A stretch of DNA of 64,000 nt, taken from NCBI RefSeq assembly GCF_023150065.1, contig NZ_JAKLLN010000011.1:89553-153552 (forward strand), in the 5' to 3' direction. This stretch comes from Zoogloea sp. Lineage in GTDB: Bacteria > Pseudomonadota > Gammaproteobacteria > Burkholderiales > Rhodocyclaceae. Positions 1 to 9,067 of the stretch are shown here, piece after piece (within the stretch, counting starts at the first letter, position 1; each line of letters starts with the position of its first letter). The position numbers were made by a program, and so were the translations under genes. The notes under the pieces are model-generated. The model ran no database searches and was not told the origin of the DNA. It was given only the letters and a program-made list of their open reading frames with translations.

Positions 1-497
1 ACGTCGAAGGGCAGGTCGATGAGCACCGGGCCGGGGCGGCCGGAACGCATGACGTGGAAGGCCTGCTGGAAGACGCGGGGCACCAGGGCCGGCTCGCGCA
101 CCGTCACCGCCCACTTGGTCACCGGCTTGGCGATGGATTCGATATCCACGGCCTGGAAGTCTTCCTTGTAGAGGCGGGCGCGGGGCGCCTGGCCGGTGAT
201 GCACAGGATGGGAATGGAGTCGGCCGAGGCGGAATACAGCCCGGTGATCATGTCGGTACCGGCCGGGCCGGAGGTGCCGATGCACACCCCCAGGTTGCCG
301 GCACAGGCGCGGGTGAAGCCCTCGGCCATGTGCGAGGCGCCCTCCACGTGGCGGGCGAGGATGTGCTTGATGCCGCCATCCTTGCGCATCGCCGAGTAAA
401 GGGGGTTGATCGCCGCGCCCGGCACGCCGAACACCGTCTCCACGCCTTCCTTGCGCAACACCGCCACTGCGGCATCCACTGCTCTCATTCGGGCCAT
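1..497 (-). CDS. gcl: Glyoxylate carboligase, N-terminal part (cut by window edge)
   Basis: Thiamine-diphosphate enzyme that condenses two glyoxylates to tartronate semialdehyde and CO2. The 165 codons present carry the family N-terminus, including [16 protein letters not shown] (24-39) and [10 protein letters not shown]. At residue 51 there is Val (RHVEGAS) where other ThDP enzymes have the catalytic Glu; this is the hallmark of glyoxylate carboligase, so acetolactate synthase is unlikely. The ATG has AAAGGAG seven bases upstream. It lies downstream of the urea channel and consumes the glyoxylate made by AllA, so it closes the urate pathway. The C-terminal part is outside the window. Confidence 0.95.
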   Translation of the reverse strand, partial: MARMRAVDAAVAVLRKEGVETVFGVPGAAINPLYSAMRKDGGIKHILARHVEGASHMAEGFTRACAGNLGVCIGTSGPAGTDMITGLYSASADSIPILCITGQAPRARLYKEDFQAVDIESIAKPVTKWAVTVREPALVPRVFQQAFHVMRSGRPGPVLIDLPFD

Positions 498-640
498 CTT
501 GTTCTCCTTTGGGGTCTGTCCGTTTGGGTTGATGGAGACAGCTTAGGGATTCGGCACGGCGCTTTGAATTGCCGGCGGAGTCGGTTCTTTCGGTACTTCT
601 GGTATTGAGTGGGTGCCGTTCTTTGGGGCGGCAGAGCCCC

Positions 641-709
641 TGTAGGGGCGGCTGAAGCCGCCCGCAAGGGGTTGATCGAAGTCCGAGGGCGGCTGAAGCC
701 GCCCCTACA
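641..709. repeat. REP-like palindrome pair (GGCTGAAGCC type)
   Basis: Two copies of the perfect palindrome GGGCGGCTGAAGCCGCCC are separated by about 23 bases. The outer flanks TGTAGGGG and CCCCTACA make the whole unit an inverted repeat. The TAG stop codon of the AmiS/UreI-like gene (705-707) lies inside the right half. A related pair with a GACTTCAGTC core lies at 5749-5833. Organisation resembles REP doublets mobilised by RAYT transposases; no such transposase is in the window. Confidence 0.75.
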
Positions 710-1217
710 AACCCCCGGTCAGCAGCAGGTAGCCCGGCAGCCAGCCCGTCAGCACGCCCTGGCCGATGGCCATGCAGGCGGTCGGGCGGGCCAGGGGGCG
801 GCCGAGGGCGAGCATCAGGAAGAACATCAACCAGAGTATCGACCAGGCCACCCACGACAGCCCCAGCCACCACTCACCGGGCGTTCCGGCGCGGCCCAGT
901 ACGTCGACGGCCACCGGCACCGCGGTGATGGCCACAAACAGGCTGAACCAGCCCAGGCCGCGGCCATCGGCGCCGCTGAAGCGGTTGATGGCCACCCACA
1001 GGTAGGTGAAGGAAAAGAGCAGCGACAGGGCCGCCGCCTTCACCGAGGCCAGGTCGGCCCCCTCCCCGAAGGCCAGCTTGAGGGCCACCAGCAGGCTCAG
1101 CCCGCCGGCAAACAGGTTGATGACCGGGATCTCCCGGTCGCCGATGCGGCCGAGCATCCACAGGCCATTGAGGATGAGCACGGCCCCCACGTAGAACAGG
1201 GCCAGTCCGAGCAGCAT
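705..1217 (-). CDS. AmiS/UreI family channel, probably urea
   Basis: A 170-residue hydrophobic protein with six to seven predicted membrane segments and the AmiS/UreI family layout (N-terminal LGLALFYVGAVLILNGLW, then a segment with YLWVAINRF). Family members are proton-gated urea or short-chain amide channels of the inner membrane. Urea is released twice in this pathway, by allantoicase and ureidoglycolate lyase, so urea movement is the likely role. It starts four bases after the stop of the outer membrane channel gene. The stop codon is inside a REP-like repeat. Substrate is inferred from context. Confidence 0.8.
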   Translation of the reverse strand: MLLGLALFYVGAVLILNGLWMLGRIGDREIPVINLFAGGLSLLVALKLAFGEGADLASVKAAALSLLFSFTYLWVAINRFSGADGRGLGWFSLFVAITAVPVAVDVLGRAGTPGEWWLGLSWVAWSILWLMFFLMLALGRPLARPTACMAIGQGVLTGWLPGYLLLTGGL

Positions 1218-1221
1218 GGGC

Positions 1222-2088
1222 TCAGAAATGCCATTCGAGCTGCAGGGTGGGCGCGTAGGTGTTGATGCCCGGCTTGGTCACGCCAGCGGCGTTGGCATGG
1301 TTGCCGAACTTGTTCAGCCACATCTCGTAGCCCACGCCCATCAGCAGGGTGTTCTTCCGGCTGCCCGTCATCTGGCCCACGTCCGCCATCAGCGAGGTGC
1401 GCATCAGGGTCTCGGGTTCGGTCTTGACCCCGGCGTAGTCCCGCCCCTTGGCGGTGTTGTAGTTGATGAATCCCTGGAACTTGAGGGGCAGCGGCCCGGC
1501 CTGGAAGGGGATGCCCCAGGCGGCGCTGAGGATCAGCTGCGGATCGAAGCCGATGCTGGCCTCGGGGCAGGCCGGCGCGCCCAGGCCGCAGTGGTTCCAC
1601 TCCTTGCCCGCCAGCAGGCTCACATCCAGAAAGCCGGGCACGTCGAACTTGATGGTCGGGCCCACCACCAGCAGGCGCTTGCGTGGGGCGAAGCGGGTGT
1701 TCTTGGTGTTCAGGTCGAAGCCGGCCGTAAAGGCCAGGTCGCGGATCGGGCCGCTGGCAAAGCTGCGCTCGAAGAGCTTGCTCATGTGCAGCTGGTGGCG
1801 GTAGGTGAGGTAGAACTCGGTGGCACCCGAATCGCCGCCGCTGATGGGGTCGTTCTTGTCGGACTGGAGCACGTCCAGATTGACGAAGTTCTGCCCCAGG
1901 CCGTAGCCGCTGGCGTGGGTGAACTGGAGCACGTGCTTGCGCACGTCCTTGGTGTTGTTGGGTTCGTGGAACTGGGTGCCGTAGCGGTAGCCCAGGAAGG
2001 TGTCGGACCAGGTGGCGGCCACGGCCGGGGTGGCCAGGGGGGCGCTCAGGGCCAGGGCGGCGGCGATGCAGCGGGCGTTGGCGATCAT
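1222..2088 (-). CDS. Tsx-like outer membrane channel protein
   Basis: 288 residues with a signal peptide (about residues 1-25, ending near AVAATWSD), many short alternating beta strands and a C-terminal aromatic ending (LQLEWHF) typical of outer membrane beta barrels. The start TWSDTFLGYRYGTQFHEP resembles the nucleoside-specific channel Tsx family. ATG at 2088 was chosen because GAGGAG lies nine bases upstream and the signal peptide begins there. Its position between the permease and the urea channel suggests passage of urate, xanthine or allantoin across the outer membrane; this is inference. Confidence 0.8.
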   Translation of the reverse strand: MIANARCIAAALALSAPLATPAVAATWSDTFLGYRYGTQFHEPNNTKDVRKHVLQFTHASGYGLGQNFVNLDVLQSDKNDPISGGDSGATEFYLTYRHQLHMSKLFERSFASGPIRDLAFTAGFDLNTKNTRFAPRKRLLVVGPTIKFDVPGFLDVSLLAGKEWNHCGLGAPACPEASIGFDPQLILSAAWGIPFQAGPLPLKFQGFINYNTAKGRDYAGVKTEPETLMRTSLMADVGQMTGSRKNTLLMGVGYEMWLNKFGNHANAAGVTKPGINTYAPTLQLEWHF

Positions 2089-2199
2089 GGTTTTTGTCTC
2101 CTCGTTTGTTTTTTTGAGACGGCCGCCCCCTGCCACCGCGCCGGTGAAGGCGGGCGGACGGGAGAACAGGCCGGGGTGCTGCGGGGGTGCCGGGGCGCC

Positions 2200-3723
2200 T
2201 CAGTGGGCTTCGGCGGTCTTGGCGGCTTCGATGGCGGCAGACTCGTCGGCCTTGCCTCCGTTGAAGTAGAGGTTGAGGGCCACGGCCGAGAGGGAGGTCA
2301 GCAGGATGCCGGACTCGAGCAGGGGGTGCAGGCTGTGGGCCATCTGCTGGGTCCAGCGCGGGGCCACCAGGGGGATCATGCCGGCGCCGATGGAGATGGC
2401 GACGATGTAGAGGTTGTTGCGGTTGGTCTTGAAATCCACGTTGGCGAGGATGCGGATGCCGGTGGCGGCCACCATGCCGAACATCACCAGGCCCGCACCG
2501 CCCAGCACGAAGGTGGGCACCGACTCCACCAGGGCCGCCATCTTGGGCAGCATGCCCAGCACCAGCATGATGATGCCGGCGGCCACGCAGACCCAGCGGC
2601 TCTTGACGCCGGTGACGCCCACCAGGCCCACGTTCTGGGAGAAGCTGGTGTAGGGGAAGGTGTTGAACAGGCCACCGATCAGGGTGCCCAGGCCGTCGGT
2701 GCGCAGGCCGTTCGAGAGGTCATGCTGGCTGATCTTGCGGCCGGTGATCTCGGACAGGGCCAGGAACATACCGGTGGACTCGATCATCACCACGATCATC
2801 ACCAGAGTCATGGTGAGCACCATCACCACATCGAAGGTGGGCATGCCGAAGGCGAAGGGGGTGACGATGTCCACCCAGTGGGCCTGGGCCACCTTGTCGA
2901 AGTGCATCTTGCCCATGCCCACGGCCACGAAACAGCCCAGCACGATGCCCAGCAGCACCGCGATGTTGGCCACGAAGCCCCGGCCATAACGCACCAGCAG
3001 CAGGATGGCGGCGAGCACGAAGGCGGCCACGCCCATGTTGTCGAGGGCGCCGTAGTTGGGGTTGTCCTTCATGGGCACGGGGCCGGGCAGCTTCATCTCG
3101 GGGGCGCTGGCGCCGGGGGGCAGGGTGGCGGCGGCTTCGGCGGCCTTGGCCTTGGCGGCATCCACCATGGCCACCAGCTTGGGCACGTCCACGCTCTGGG
3201 CGGTGGGAGCCGGGCCGCCCATGGCCCAGCCAATGCCCACCCGCATCAGGCTGATGCCGATGATGGCGATGATGGTGCCGGTGACCACCGGCGGAAAAAA
3301 ACGCAGCAGCCGGCTCATCAGCGGGGCGATGGCCATGGAGATGAGGCCGGCGCCGATGATGGCGCCGAAGATCGCCCGGGCCCCTTCCGGCCCGCCCTGC
3401 ACATTGGCCATGGCCACCATGGGGCCGACGGCGGCAAAGGTAACGCCCATCATCACCGGCAGCTTGATGCCGAAGTGGCGGCCGAAGCCGAGGGACTGGA
3501 TCAGGGTGACCAGCCCGCAGCAGAACAGGTCGGCCGAGATCAGCATGGCCACCTGCTCGGGGCTGAGCTTGAGGGCCCGCCCGACGATCAGCGGGACGGC
3601 CACGGCCCCCGCATACATGACCAGCACGTGCTGCAGGCCGAGGGTGAACAAGCGACCGGTGGGCAGGCGCTCATCCACCGCATCGACTTCTTGGACATGG
3701 ACTGCCTTTGAATGCTCCGACAT
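2200..3723 (-). CDS. uacT: NCS2/NAT family permease, urate/xanthine type
   Basis: 507 residues with about 14 hydrophobic segments, a member of the nucleobase-ascorbate transporter family that imports purines with protons across the inner membrane. The family signature is visible as SQNVGLVGVTGVKSRWV, the Q-N-x-G-x4-T motif of TM10. TM1 carries LGLQHVLVMYAGAVAVPLIVG. An insert of about 40 residues rich in Ala/Pro/Lys lies in the middle. ATG 3723 has AGGAG upstream. The urate pathway next door makes urate or xanthine the likely substrate; the exact one cannot be read from sequence. Confidence 0.85.
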   Translation of the reverse strand: MSEHSKAVHVQEVDAVDERLPTGRLFTLGLQHVLVMYAGAVAVPLIVGRALKLSPEQVAMLISADLFCCGLVTLIQSLGFGRHFGIKLPVMMGVTFAAVGPMVAMANVQGGPEGARAIFGAIIGAGLISMAIAPLMSRLLRFFPPVVTGTIIAIIGISLMRVGIGWAMGGPAPTAQSVDVPKLVAMVDAAKAKAAEAAATLPPGASAPEMKLPGPVPMKDNPNYGALDNMGVAAFVLAAILLLVRYGRGFVANIAVLLGIVLGCFVAVGMGKMHFDKVAQAHWVDIVTPFAFGMPTFDVVMVLTMTLVMIVVMIESTGMFLALSEITGRKISQHDLSNGLRTDGLGTLIGGLFNTFPYTSFSQNVGLVGVTGVKSRWVCVAAGIIMLVLGMLPKMAALVESVPTFVLGGAGLVMFGMVAATGIRILANVDFKTNRNNLYIVAISIGAGMIPLVAPRWTQQMAHSLHPLLESGILLTSLSAVALNLYFNGGKADESAAIEAAKTAEAH

Positions 3724-4108
3724 GGGAGTCTCCTCTTTCGTGGGTTCCAGGCGCCTCTGCGGGCGCTCTCGGGGGAAGGGATTGAATGGACCAGCGGCGA
3801 TCTGGACTTGATCGAAGTGTAGGGGGGCCCCAATCGGATGGCTGCCCCCAGTTCTGATAACCGGAATAAGCAGATCGATATAGTGGCGACGCAACATGGG
3901 GACTACTCTGCGTGCTGGCGGCTTGCCGGCCGCCGGCAGGTCAGTTTCGCGGCGGCGCACCATGGGAGTTCGGGGTGTCCAGACCCCACGGCCTCTTCCC
4001 CGGCAGGCCTGGCTGCGTATTGTTGACCCCGAACCCCGCCCGCGCGGCGACGCAACCCGGCAGCCGGGCACCGGTCTGACCATCCATTATTCGAAATCAC
4101 ATAAGTCC
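3724..4108. promoter_or_regulatory. Divergent intergenic region, permease / EamA gene
   Basis: 385 bases with no credible gene. It must hold the promoters for the leftward permease operon and the rightward EamA gene. A short AT-rich stretch (GATCGATATAG, around 3874) recalls the ATATAGC half-site of the palindrome at the head of the uraH operon, but it is not a full inverted repeat. No other structure was recognised. Confidence 0.4.
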
Positions 4109-5041
4109 ATGCCCGCACCCTCCCCCACCGCCCCCGGCCGCCACCGCGCCGCCCTGGCCCTGCTGCTGATGAGCCTGATCTGGGGCTACAACTGGGTGGT
4201 GATGAAGCAGGTCGTGCCCCTGGCCGACCCCCTCGACTTCTCCGCCATCCGCACCCTGCTGGGCGCCCTGGCGCTGTTTGCCGCCATGGCGGTGCTCCGC
4301 CGGCCGATGGGGCTGGTTGCCCCCGGCGAGACCCTGCTGCTGGGCCTGCTCCAGACCGGCGCCTTCACCCTGCTGATCCAGTGGGCCCTGGTCCACGGCG
4401 GGGCGGGCAAGACGGCGGTGCTGGTCTACACCATGCCCTTCTGGCTGGCGCCCCTGGCAGCCTGGGTGCTGAAGGAGCACATCGGCCGCGTCCAGTGGCT
4501 GGCCACGGCCGTGGCCGCGGGTGGCCTGCTGCTGATCATCGGGCCCGTATCGGCTGGCGGCAGGATCCTGGGCAACCTGCTGGCGGTGGGCGGCGGTCTC
4601 AGCTGGGCCCTGGCCACCCTGGTGGCCAAGCGCCTGCGCCAGCGCCATCAGGTGGATCTGCTGGCCCTCACCGCCTGGCAGATGCTCTTTGGTGCCCTCG
4701 CCCTGGTGGTCACCGCCCTGCTCCACGACTCGCGCCCCATCAACCCCACGCCTTTCTTCTTTGCCGCCCTGGCCTTCAACGCCCTGTTTGCCACGGCCCT
4801 GGCCTGGCTGCTGTGGCTGTACGTGCTGCAGCACCTGCCCGCCGCCATTGCCGGGCTGTCGGCCCTGGGCATTCCGGCCATCGGCGTGCTGGCCGGCTGG
4901 CTTCAGCTGGGCGAACGCCCCAGCCCCGGCGAGCTGGGCGGCATGGCGCTGATCGGACTCGCCCTGGCCCTGGTCAGCCTGCACGCCCTGCGCCGCCCCC
5001 CTCCCCCTGCCCCCCAATCGCTCCAAGGGAAAGCCCCATGA
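4109..5041 (+). CDS. EamA/DMT family transporter
   Basis: 310 residues with ten predicted membrane helices in two EamA repeats (first about 15-145, second about 160-300). Typical motifs are SLIWGYNWVVMK in TM1 and GGGLSWALATLVAKR at the start of the second repeat. This drug/metabolite exporter family moves metabolites such as amino acids or purines out of the cell; the substrate is unknown. The ATG at 4109 was preferred because earlier in-frame residues do not look like membrane protein. The stop overlaps the next start as ATGA, so the two genes are translationally coupled. Confidence 0.85.
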   Translation: MPAPSPTAPGRHRAALALLLMSLIWGYNWVVMKQVVPLADPLDFSAIRTLLGALALFAAMAVLRRPMGLVAPGETLLLGLLQTGAFTLLIQWALVHGGAGKTAVLVYTMPFWLAPLAAWVLKEHIGRVQWLATAVAAGGLLLIIGPVSAGGRILGNLLAVGGGLSWALATLVAKRLRQRHQVDLLALTAWQMLFGALALVVTALLHDSRPINPTPFFFAALAFNALFATALAWLLWLYVLQHLPAAIAGLSALGIPAIGVLAGWLQLGERPSPGELGGMALIGLALALVSLHALRRPPPPAPQSLQGKAP

Positions 5042-5730
5042 CCCGCTCCACGCCCCTGCCCTGCATCCATCTCGTCACCCCCGACACCGCCCTGTGCCGC
5101 AGCCTCGCCCACGTGGCAGCGGGCCTGGGCTTCGGCTTCCAGGCCTGGCGCGACGCCGAACGCTGCCTGGCCGAGCTGGACCCGGACGCCACCGGCGCCC
5201 TGCTCGTGGACACTGACGCCACCGGCCCGGACCTGCGCCTGCTGGAGCGCCTCGCCCCCGGCGGCATCGATCTGCCGGTGATCGTGCTGGCCCGGGCGGC
5301 CACCGTGGACCTGTGCCGCCAGGCCTTCAAGGCCGGCGCCCGGGAGTTCCTGCCCCTGGCCCGGGTGGAACACGACCTCCCCGACGCCCTGCGCCAGGCG
5401 GTGGGCCAGCACGTGCTCGAACGCCAGCGCCAGCAGCGCAGCCGCCACGCCCGCAACCTGTACACCCGCCTCTCCGAGCGGGAGCGTGAGGTGCTGGGCA
5501 TGGTGGTGGAGGGCCTGACCAACAAGGAGATCGCCCGCGCCCTGGCCGTGTCGCCCCGCACCGTGGAAGTCCACCGCGCCCGCCTCGCCGGCAAGCTGGA
5601 AACCGACTCCCTGGCCCAGCTGGTGCGGCAGTACGCCGGGCTGGTGGACGAAGACGACGGCCGCCCCGGGCTGGTCTGCGGCCAGGCCTGGGGAGCGCCG
5701 CTGACGGTGGCGGCACAGCGGCCGGCGTGA
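5038..5730 (+). CDS. FixJ/NarL-like response regulator with degenerate receiver
   Basis: 230 residues: a receiver-like N-terminal half (1-125) and a LuxR-type DNA-binding domain (about 140-205; SEREREVLGMVVEGLTNKEIA, then RTVEVHRARLAGKL). The likely phospho-acceptor is the Asp in LLVDTDATG, but the acidic pocket and the usual EKP near the end of the domain (here AREFLPL) are poorly kept, so phosphorylation is doubtful. It overlaps the EamA gene by ATGA. No histidine kinase gene is adjacent. Target genes are unknown; the coupled exporter is the simplest guess. Confidence 0.8.
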   Translation: MTRSTPLPCIHLVTPDTALCRSLAHVAAGLGFGFQAWRDAERCLAELDPDATGALLVDTDATGPDLRLLERLAPGGIDLPVIVLARAATVDLCRQAFKAGAREFLPLARVEHDLPDALRQAVGQHVLERQRQQRSRHARNLYTRLSEREREVLGMVVEGLTNKEIARALAVSPRTVEVHRARLAGKLETDSLAQLVRQYAGLVDEDDGRPGLVCGQAWGAPLTVAAQRPA

Positions 5731-5748
5731 GGGAGCAGGTCTCCCCGC

Positions 5749-5833
5749 AGGGGCGACTTCAGTCGCCCACCGCGCGTCGATCACAGGCAGGCCTCCTGAT
5801 CCCAGCCCGCGGGCGACTGAAGTCGCCCCCACA
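5749..5833. repeat. REP-like palindrome pair (GACTTCAGTC type)
   Basis: GGGGCGACTTCAGTCGCCC at 5750-5768 and its partner GGGCGACTGAAGTCGCCCC near 5811-5829 are separated by about 42 bases. This matches the organisation of the element at 641-709 but has a different core. It sits between the response regulator gene and the terminator of the urate operon. Confidence 0.7.
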
Positions 5834-5892
5834 GTTTCTCCATCCACCTGCAGGGATGCCCCGGCCCGTATCAACATCGTTGACCACCTGCC

Positions 5893-5927
5893 AAAAAAAC
5901 AACCGCCGGGCGGGGCCACGGCGGTTG
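5893..5927 (-). terminator. Rho-independent terminator of the urate operon
   Basis: Read on the minus strand, CAACCGCC pairs with GGCGGTTG (5920-5927 with 5900-5907) and is followed directly by seven T residues (5899-5893). It lies 33 bases past the allA stop and closes the uraH-puuD-uraD-puuE-alc-allA unit. Confidence 0.85.
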
Positions 5928-5959
5928 AAGGGTGCTGCGAGGGAGAAAGCGGAAAGGGG

Positions 5960-6457
5960 TCAGAGCACGATGAGCCCCGGCGGGTCGATGGTCACCTCGT
6001 CGCAGTTGGGCGCGCTGCCGCTACGATCGACCACCAGGAAGTCGCACACCGCCTCCAGGGCCAGCAGGGGGTGGTGCCAGACGCCGGTGGCGTAATTGAC
6101 GCCCTGGTCGCCCCGGGCCAGAAAGACCCGCAGCTCATCCACCCCGGGCGGGGGGCCGGGCGGGGCCACCACCACCAGGTAGGGCTTGCCGGCCAGGGGC
6201 ACGAAGGCCTGGCTGCCCAGGGGGTGGCGCTCCATCATCTCCACCGCAAAGGGCAGCGTGCGGGGCTGGCCGCGGAAGATGGACAGGATGACCTTGCCGT
6301 CCGGGCCCGGCTCCACCTCGGCCAGGTCGTGGTAGCGCTCGGTGTTGCCGGCGTTGATGGTGAAGTGGCGCACCGCGTCGCTGGCCTCGATGACCTGCCC
6401 GAAGGGGGCGAAGGCCTCGGCGCTGAGCGGCTCCGGGGTGAGGGTGACGGTGCTCAT
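5960..6457 (-). CDS. allA: Ureidoglycolate lyase
   Basis: 165 residues, usual length for AllA, which splits ureidoglycolate into glyoxylate and urea. Family features include FAPFGQVIE (about 17-25), FRGQPRTLPFAVEMMERHPLG with the conserved His of ERHPLGSQ, and GVWHHPLLAL near the C-terminus. The start codon overlaps the allantoicase stop by one base (TGATG), so translation is coupled. It is the last gene of the operon. Confidence 0.92.
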   Translation of the reverse strand: MSTVTLTPEPLSAEAFAPFGQVIEASDAVRHFTINAGNTERYHDLAEVEPGPDGKVILSIFRGQPRTLPFAVEMMERHPLGSQAFVPLAGKPYLVVVAPPGPPPGVDELRVFLARGDQGVNYATGVWHHPLLALEAVCDFLVVDRSGSAPNCDEVTIDPPGLIVL

Positions 6458-7509
6458 CACGCGCCCTTCTTGTGCACCTTGCCCCACAGGCGCAGGCGCG
6501 ACACGCCGCCGTCCGGGAAGATGTTGAAGCGCACGTGGGTGATGGGGCCGAGCCGGGCGATCTCGTCGCTGAAGCTGTGCACGGCGTCCATCTGCAGCTT
6601 CTGCTCGGGCAGCAGGGTCTGCCAGAACATGCTCTGGGTGGTGATGGAGCGGTCGGTGCCGCCGGTGACATAGGCGGCCTGGATGGCGCAGCGGTCGGGG
6701 TAGTTGCCCTTGAAGAAGGCGGTGTCCACTTCGATGCGCTCGACGGTGCCGGGGGCGCCCAGTTCGAGCACGCACCAGTCGTTGCCCGGTTCGCGGCGGC
6801 GGCGGGTTTCCCAGCCGTCACCCATGTTCTGGCCGCGGCCGGGGAGCATCAGGGCCGATACGGTGGAGCCGAAGCTGGCGTCGTTCCACGACACGGCGCG
6901 GCCGCCGTTCTCCATGGCCACCAGGTCGATGGTCTCGTCGCCACTGAGGGTTTCGAGGGCGCCCACCGGGCGGCCATACACCCGCAGGCGGGCGATGCCG
7001 CCGTCGGGGTAGATGTTGACCCGCAGGTGGGTCCAGGCCTCGGCGCTGGCGCATTCGATGAGGTGGTGGCTGTTGGGGCCGAGGGGCGTGGCGGGCAGGA
7101 TCTCGGTCCAGCTTGCGCCCTTGAGGTGGTCCACGTCGTCGCTGGCCGACACGGTGGCCTCGATGGATACGGCGGGCGGGTAGTTGCCGGTGAAGTGGCT
7201 GGTGTCCACGTCGAAGCCGCGGATGATGCCCTTCACGCCCAGCTTGACGAGCGCCCAGTCGTGGCCGGCGACGCGCTTGCGGCGCGACTCCCAGCCGTCC
7301 ATCCACTTGCCGTTAGTGTCGAACTTGCCCGGCACGAACTGGGCCGGCTCGGGGTTGAGCATGCGCGCCACTTCGGCGAAGAAGTCGTCCGAGGCGTACA
7401 GCGCCTGGGCGCCCAGGCGCGGGTTGGCGAGATCCACCGCACGCTGCGCCCACTCGGGCAGGTCGGCGGGCGGGGCAAAGACGGGGGCGCCGGGGGTATG
7501 GCTGGCCAT
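6457..7509 (-). CDS. alc: Allantoicase
   Basis: 350 residues made of two similar halves, as in known allantoicases, each a jelly-roll fold. The repeats are visible as DGWESRRKR...DWALVKLG...[11 protein letters not shown] (about 70-110) and [10 protein letters not shown]...DWCVLELG...[11 protein letters not shown] (about 230-270), and each half ends with [11 protein letters not shown] or [15 protein letters not shown] text. It hydrolyses allantoate to ureidoglycolate and urea. ATG 7509 is preferred over upstream in-frame starts because the earlier residues are low-complexity Pro/Arg and GGAG lies just upstream. Confidence 0.93.
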   Translation of the reverse strand: MASHTPGAPVFAPPADLPEWAQRAVDLANPRLGAQALYASDDFFAEVARMLNPEPAQFVPGKFDTNGKWMDGWESRRKRVAGHDWALVKLGVKGIIRGFDVDTSHFTGNYPPAVSIEATVSASDDVDHLKGASWTEILPATPLGPNSHHLIECASAEAWTHLRVNIYPDGGIARLRVYGRPVGALETLSGDETIDLVAMENGGRAVSWNDASFGSTVSALMLPGRGQNMGDGWETRRRREPGNDWCVLELGAPGTVERIEVDTAFFKGNYPDRCAIQAAYVTGGTDRSITTQSMFWQTLLPEQKLQMDAVHSFSDEIARLGPITHVRFNIFPDGGVSRLRLWGKVHKKGA

Positions 7510-7556
7510 GGGTGTGTCTCCTTGTGTTCTGTCGGGCGTTGGGGGCGTCGGGGACG

Positions 7557-8495
7557 TCAGGGGGCGTCGGGGCGGAAGGGGTGGGTGTCGATCCAGTGGC
7601 GGGCGATGTCCACCCGCCGGCACACCCACACCCGGTCGTGCTTCTCGATGTGGTCGAGGAAGCGCTGCAGGGCGCGGAAGCGGCCGGGTCGGCCAAGCAG
7701 GCGGCAGTGCATGCCCACGCTCAGCATGGCCGGGCGCTCGTCACCTTCGGCGTACATCACGTCGAAGGCGTCGCACAGGTATTCAAAGAACTCGTCGCCA
7801 TGGGAGAAGCCCTGGGGCAGCGAGAAGCGCATGTCGTTGGTGTCCAGGGTGTAGGGCACCACCAGGTGGGGCACGTGACTGCCGTCGGTCTTCTGCACCT
7901 GGGTCCAGAAGGGCAGGTCGTCCCCGTAATAGTCGGAGTCGTACAGAAAACCGCCGTAGTCGGCCACCAGGCGCCGGGTGTTGGGGGAGTCGCGGCCGGT
8001 GTACCAGCCCAGGGCGCGCTCGCCGGTGAGCTGTTCGATGATCTCCATGCCGATGCGCAGGTGCTCGCGCTCGGTGGCTTCGTCCATGCCCTGATAGTGG
8101 ATCCAGCGCCAGCCGTGGCAGGCGATCTCGTGGCCCAGCTCCTTGAAGGCGGCGGTGAGCTCCGGGTGACGCTGCAGGGCCATGGACACGCCGAAGATGG
8201 TCATGGGCAGGCCACGGCGCTCGAACTCGCGCAGGAAACGCCACACGCCGACGCGGGAGCCGTATTCGTAGACGCCCTCCATGGACAGGTGGCGGTCGGG
8301 GTAGCTGGCCGGGTTGAAGAGTTCGGACAGGAACTGCTCGCTGCCGGCGTCGCCGTGGAGCACGCAGTTCTCGCCGCCCTCTTCATAGTTGAGGACGAAC
8401 TGCACGGCCACGCGGGCCCGCCCGGGCCAATTGGCGTGGGGCGGGTTGCGGCCGTAGCCGATGAGGTCGCGGGGGTAAGGGGCGTCAGGCTTCAT
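7557..8495 (-). CDS. puuE: Allantoinase, PuuE type
   Basis: 312 residues of the polysaccharide-deacetylase fold (NodB-like), matching PuuE, which opens allantoin to allantoate and is unrelated to the metal-dependent AllB. The N-terminus [19 protein letters not shown] is characteristic, followed by [20 protein letters not shown] (about 145-155) and [14 protein letters not shown]. It is fifth from the last step of the operon and separated from alc by 47 bases. Confidence 0.93.
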   Translation of the reverse strand: MKPDAPYPRDLIGYGRNPPHANWPGRARVAVQFVLNYEEGGENCVLHGDAGSEQFLSELFNPASYPDRHLSMEGVYEYGSRVGVWRFLREFERRGLPMTIFGVSMALQRHPELTAAFKELGHEIACHGWRWIHYQGMDEATEREHLRIGMEIIEQLTGERALGWYTGRDSPNTRRLVADYGGFLYDSDYYGDDLPFWTQVQKTDGSHVPHLVVPYTLDTNDMRFSLPQGFSHGDEFFEYLCDAFDVMYAEGDERPAMLSVGMHCRLLGRPGRFRALQRFLDHIEKHDRVWVCRRVDIARHWIDTHPFRPDAP

Positions 8496-8513
8496 GACGG
8501 TTTGACTCCGGAT

Positions 8514-9044
8514 TCAGGCGCCCAGCAGGGCGTCGAGGCGAAAACGGGCGATGCGGCCGATCTGGGTCAGGCAGGCGGCAAACTCGGTGTCCCGGTCGTT
8601 GGCCAGGCGGGCCTCCACGGCGTCCATGATCTGGTAGCGGGACAGGCCCTTGACGGCGATGACGAAGGGAAAGCCGAAGCGCTCCCGATAGGCGGCGTTG
8701 AGCCGGCGCAGACGCTGCAGCTCGTCGGCGCTGCACTGGTCGAGGCCGGCCCCGCGCTGCTCGCCGGTGGAGGCCACGGTGAGGGTGCCGGCGCTGGCCT
8801 CCTTGCCGGCCAGCTCCGGGTGGGCGCAGATGAGGCCCAGCTTCTCGGCGTCGCTGGCAGCCTCCAGCACGGCCAGCATGGCGGTGTGCAAGGCGTCGAT
8901 GCTGGCGAAGGGCCGCCCTGGCCAGGCCCGCTCGGGGATCCACGGGGAGTGCTCGAAGATGTCGGCCAGGCGGGCCACGAAGTCGGCCTGGGGCAGGGCA
9001 CTCAGGGCGGCCAGGGACGGGCTCGGGGTGGAAGTCGCGTTCAT
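8514..9044 (-). CDS. uraD: OHCU decarboxylase
   Basis: 176 residues. UraD converts 2-oxo-4-hydroxy-4-carboxy-5-ureidoimidazoline to S-allantoin. The catalytic His is in CAHPELAGK (about residues 82-90), and the C-terminal block RFGFPFVIAVKGLSRYQIMDAVEARL is the family signature. The gene lies 18 bases upstream of puuE. Confidence 0.93.
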   Translation of the reverse strand: MNATSTPSPSLAALSALPQADFVARLADIFEHSPWIPERAWPGRPFASIDALHTAMLAVLEAASDAEKLGLICAHPELAGKEASAGTLTVASTGEQRGAGLDQCSADELQRLRRLNAAYRERFGFPFVIAVKGLSRYQIMDAVEARLANDRDTEFAACLTQIGRIARFRLDALLGA

Positions 9045-9067
9045 GATCTGTCCTTGAAAGAGTCGGG

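Noticed and set aside
2089..2136. Earlier start for the Tsx-like protein at 2136
   Set aside because: It adds 16 charged residues ahead of a good signal peptide, and the Shine-Dalgarno is placed for 2088.
1216..3711. A plus-strand open frame of 831 codons opposite the permease and outer membrane channel
   Set aside because: Highly repetitive Gly/His/Gln/Ala text, and the opposite strand codes two clear membrane proteins with good ribosome sites.
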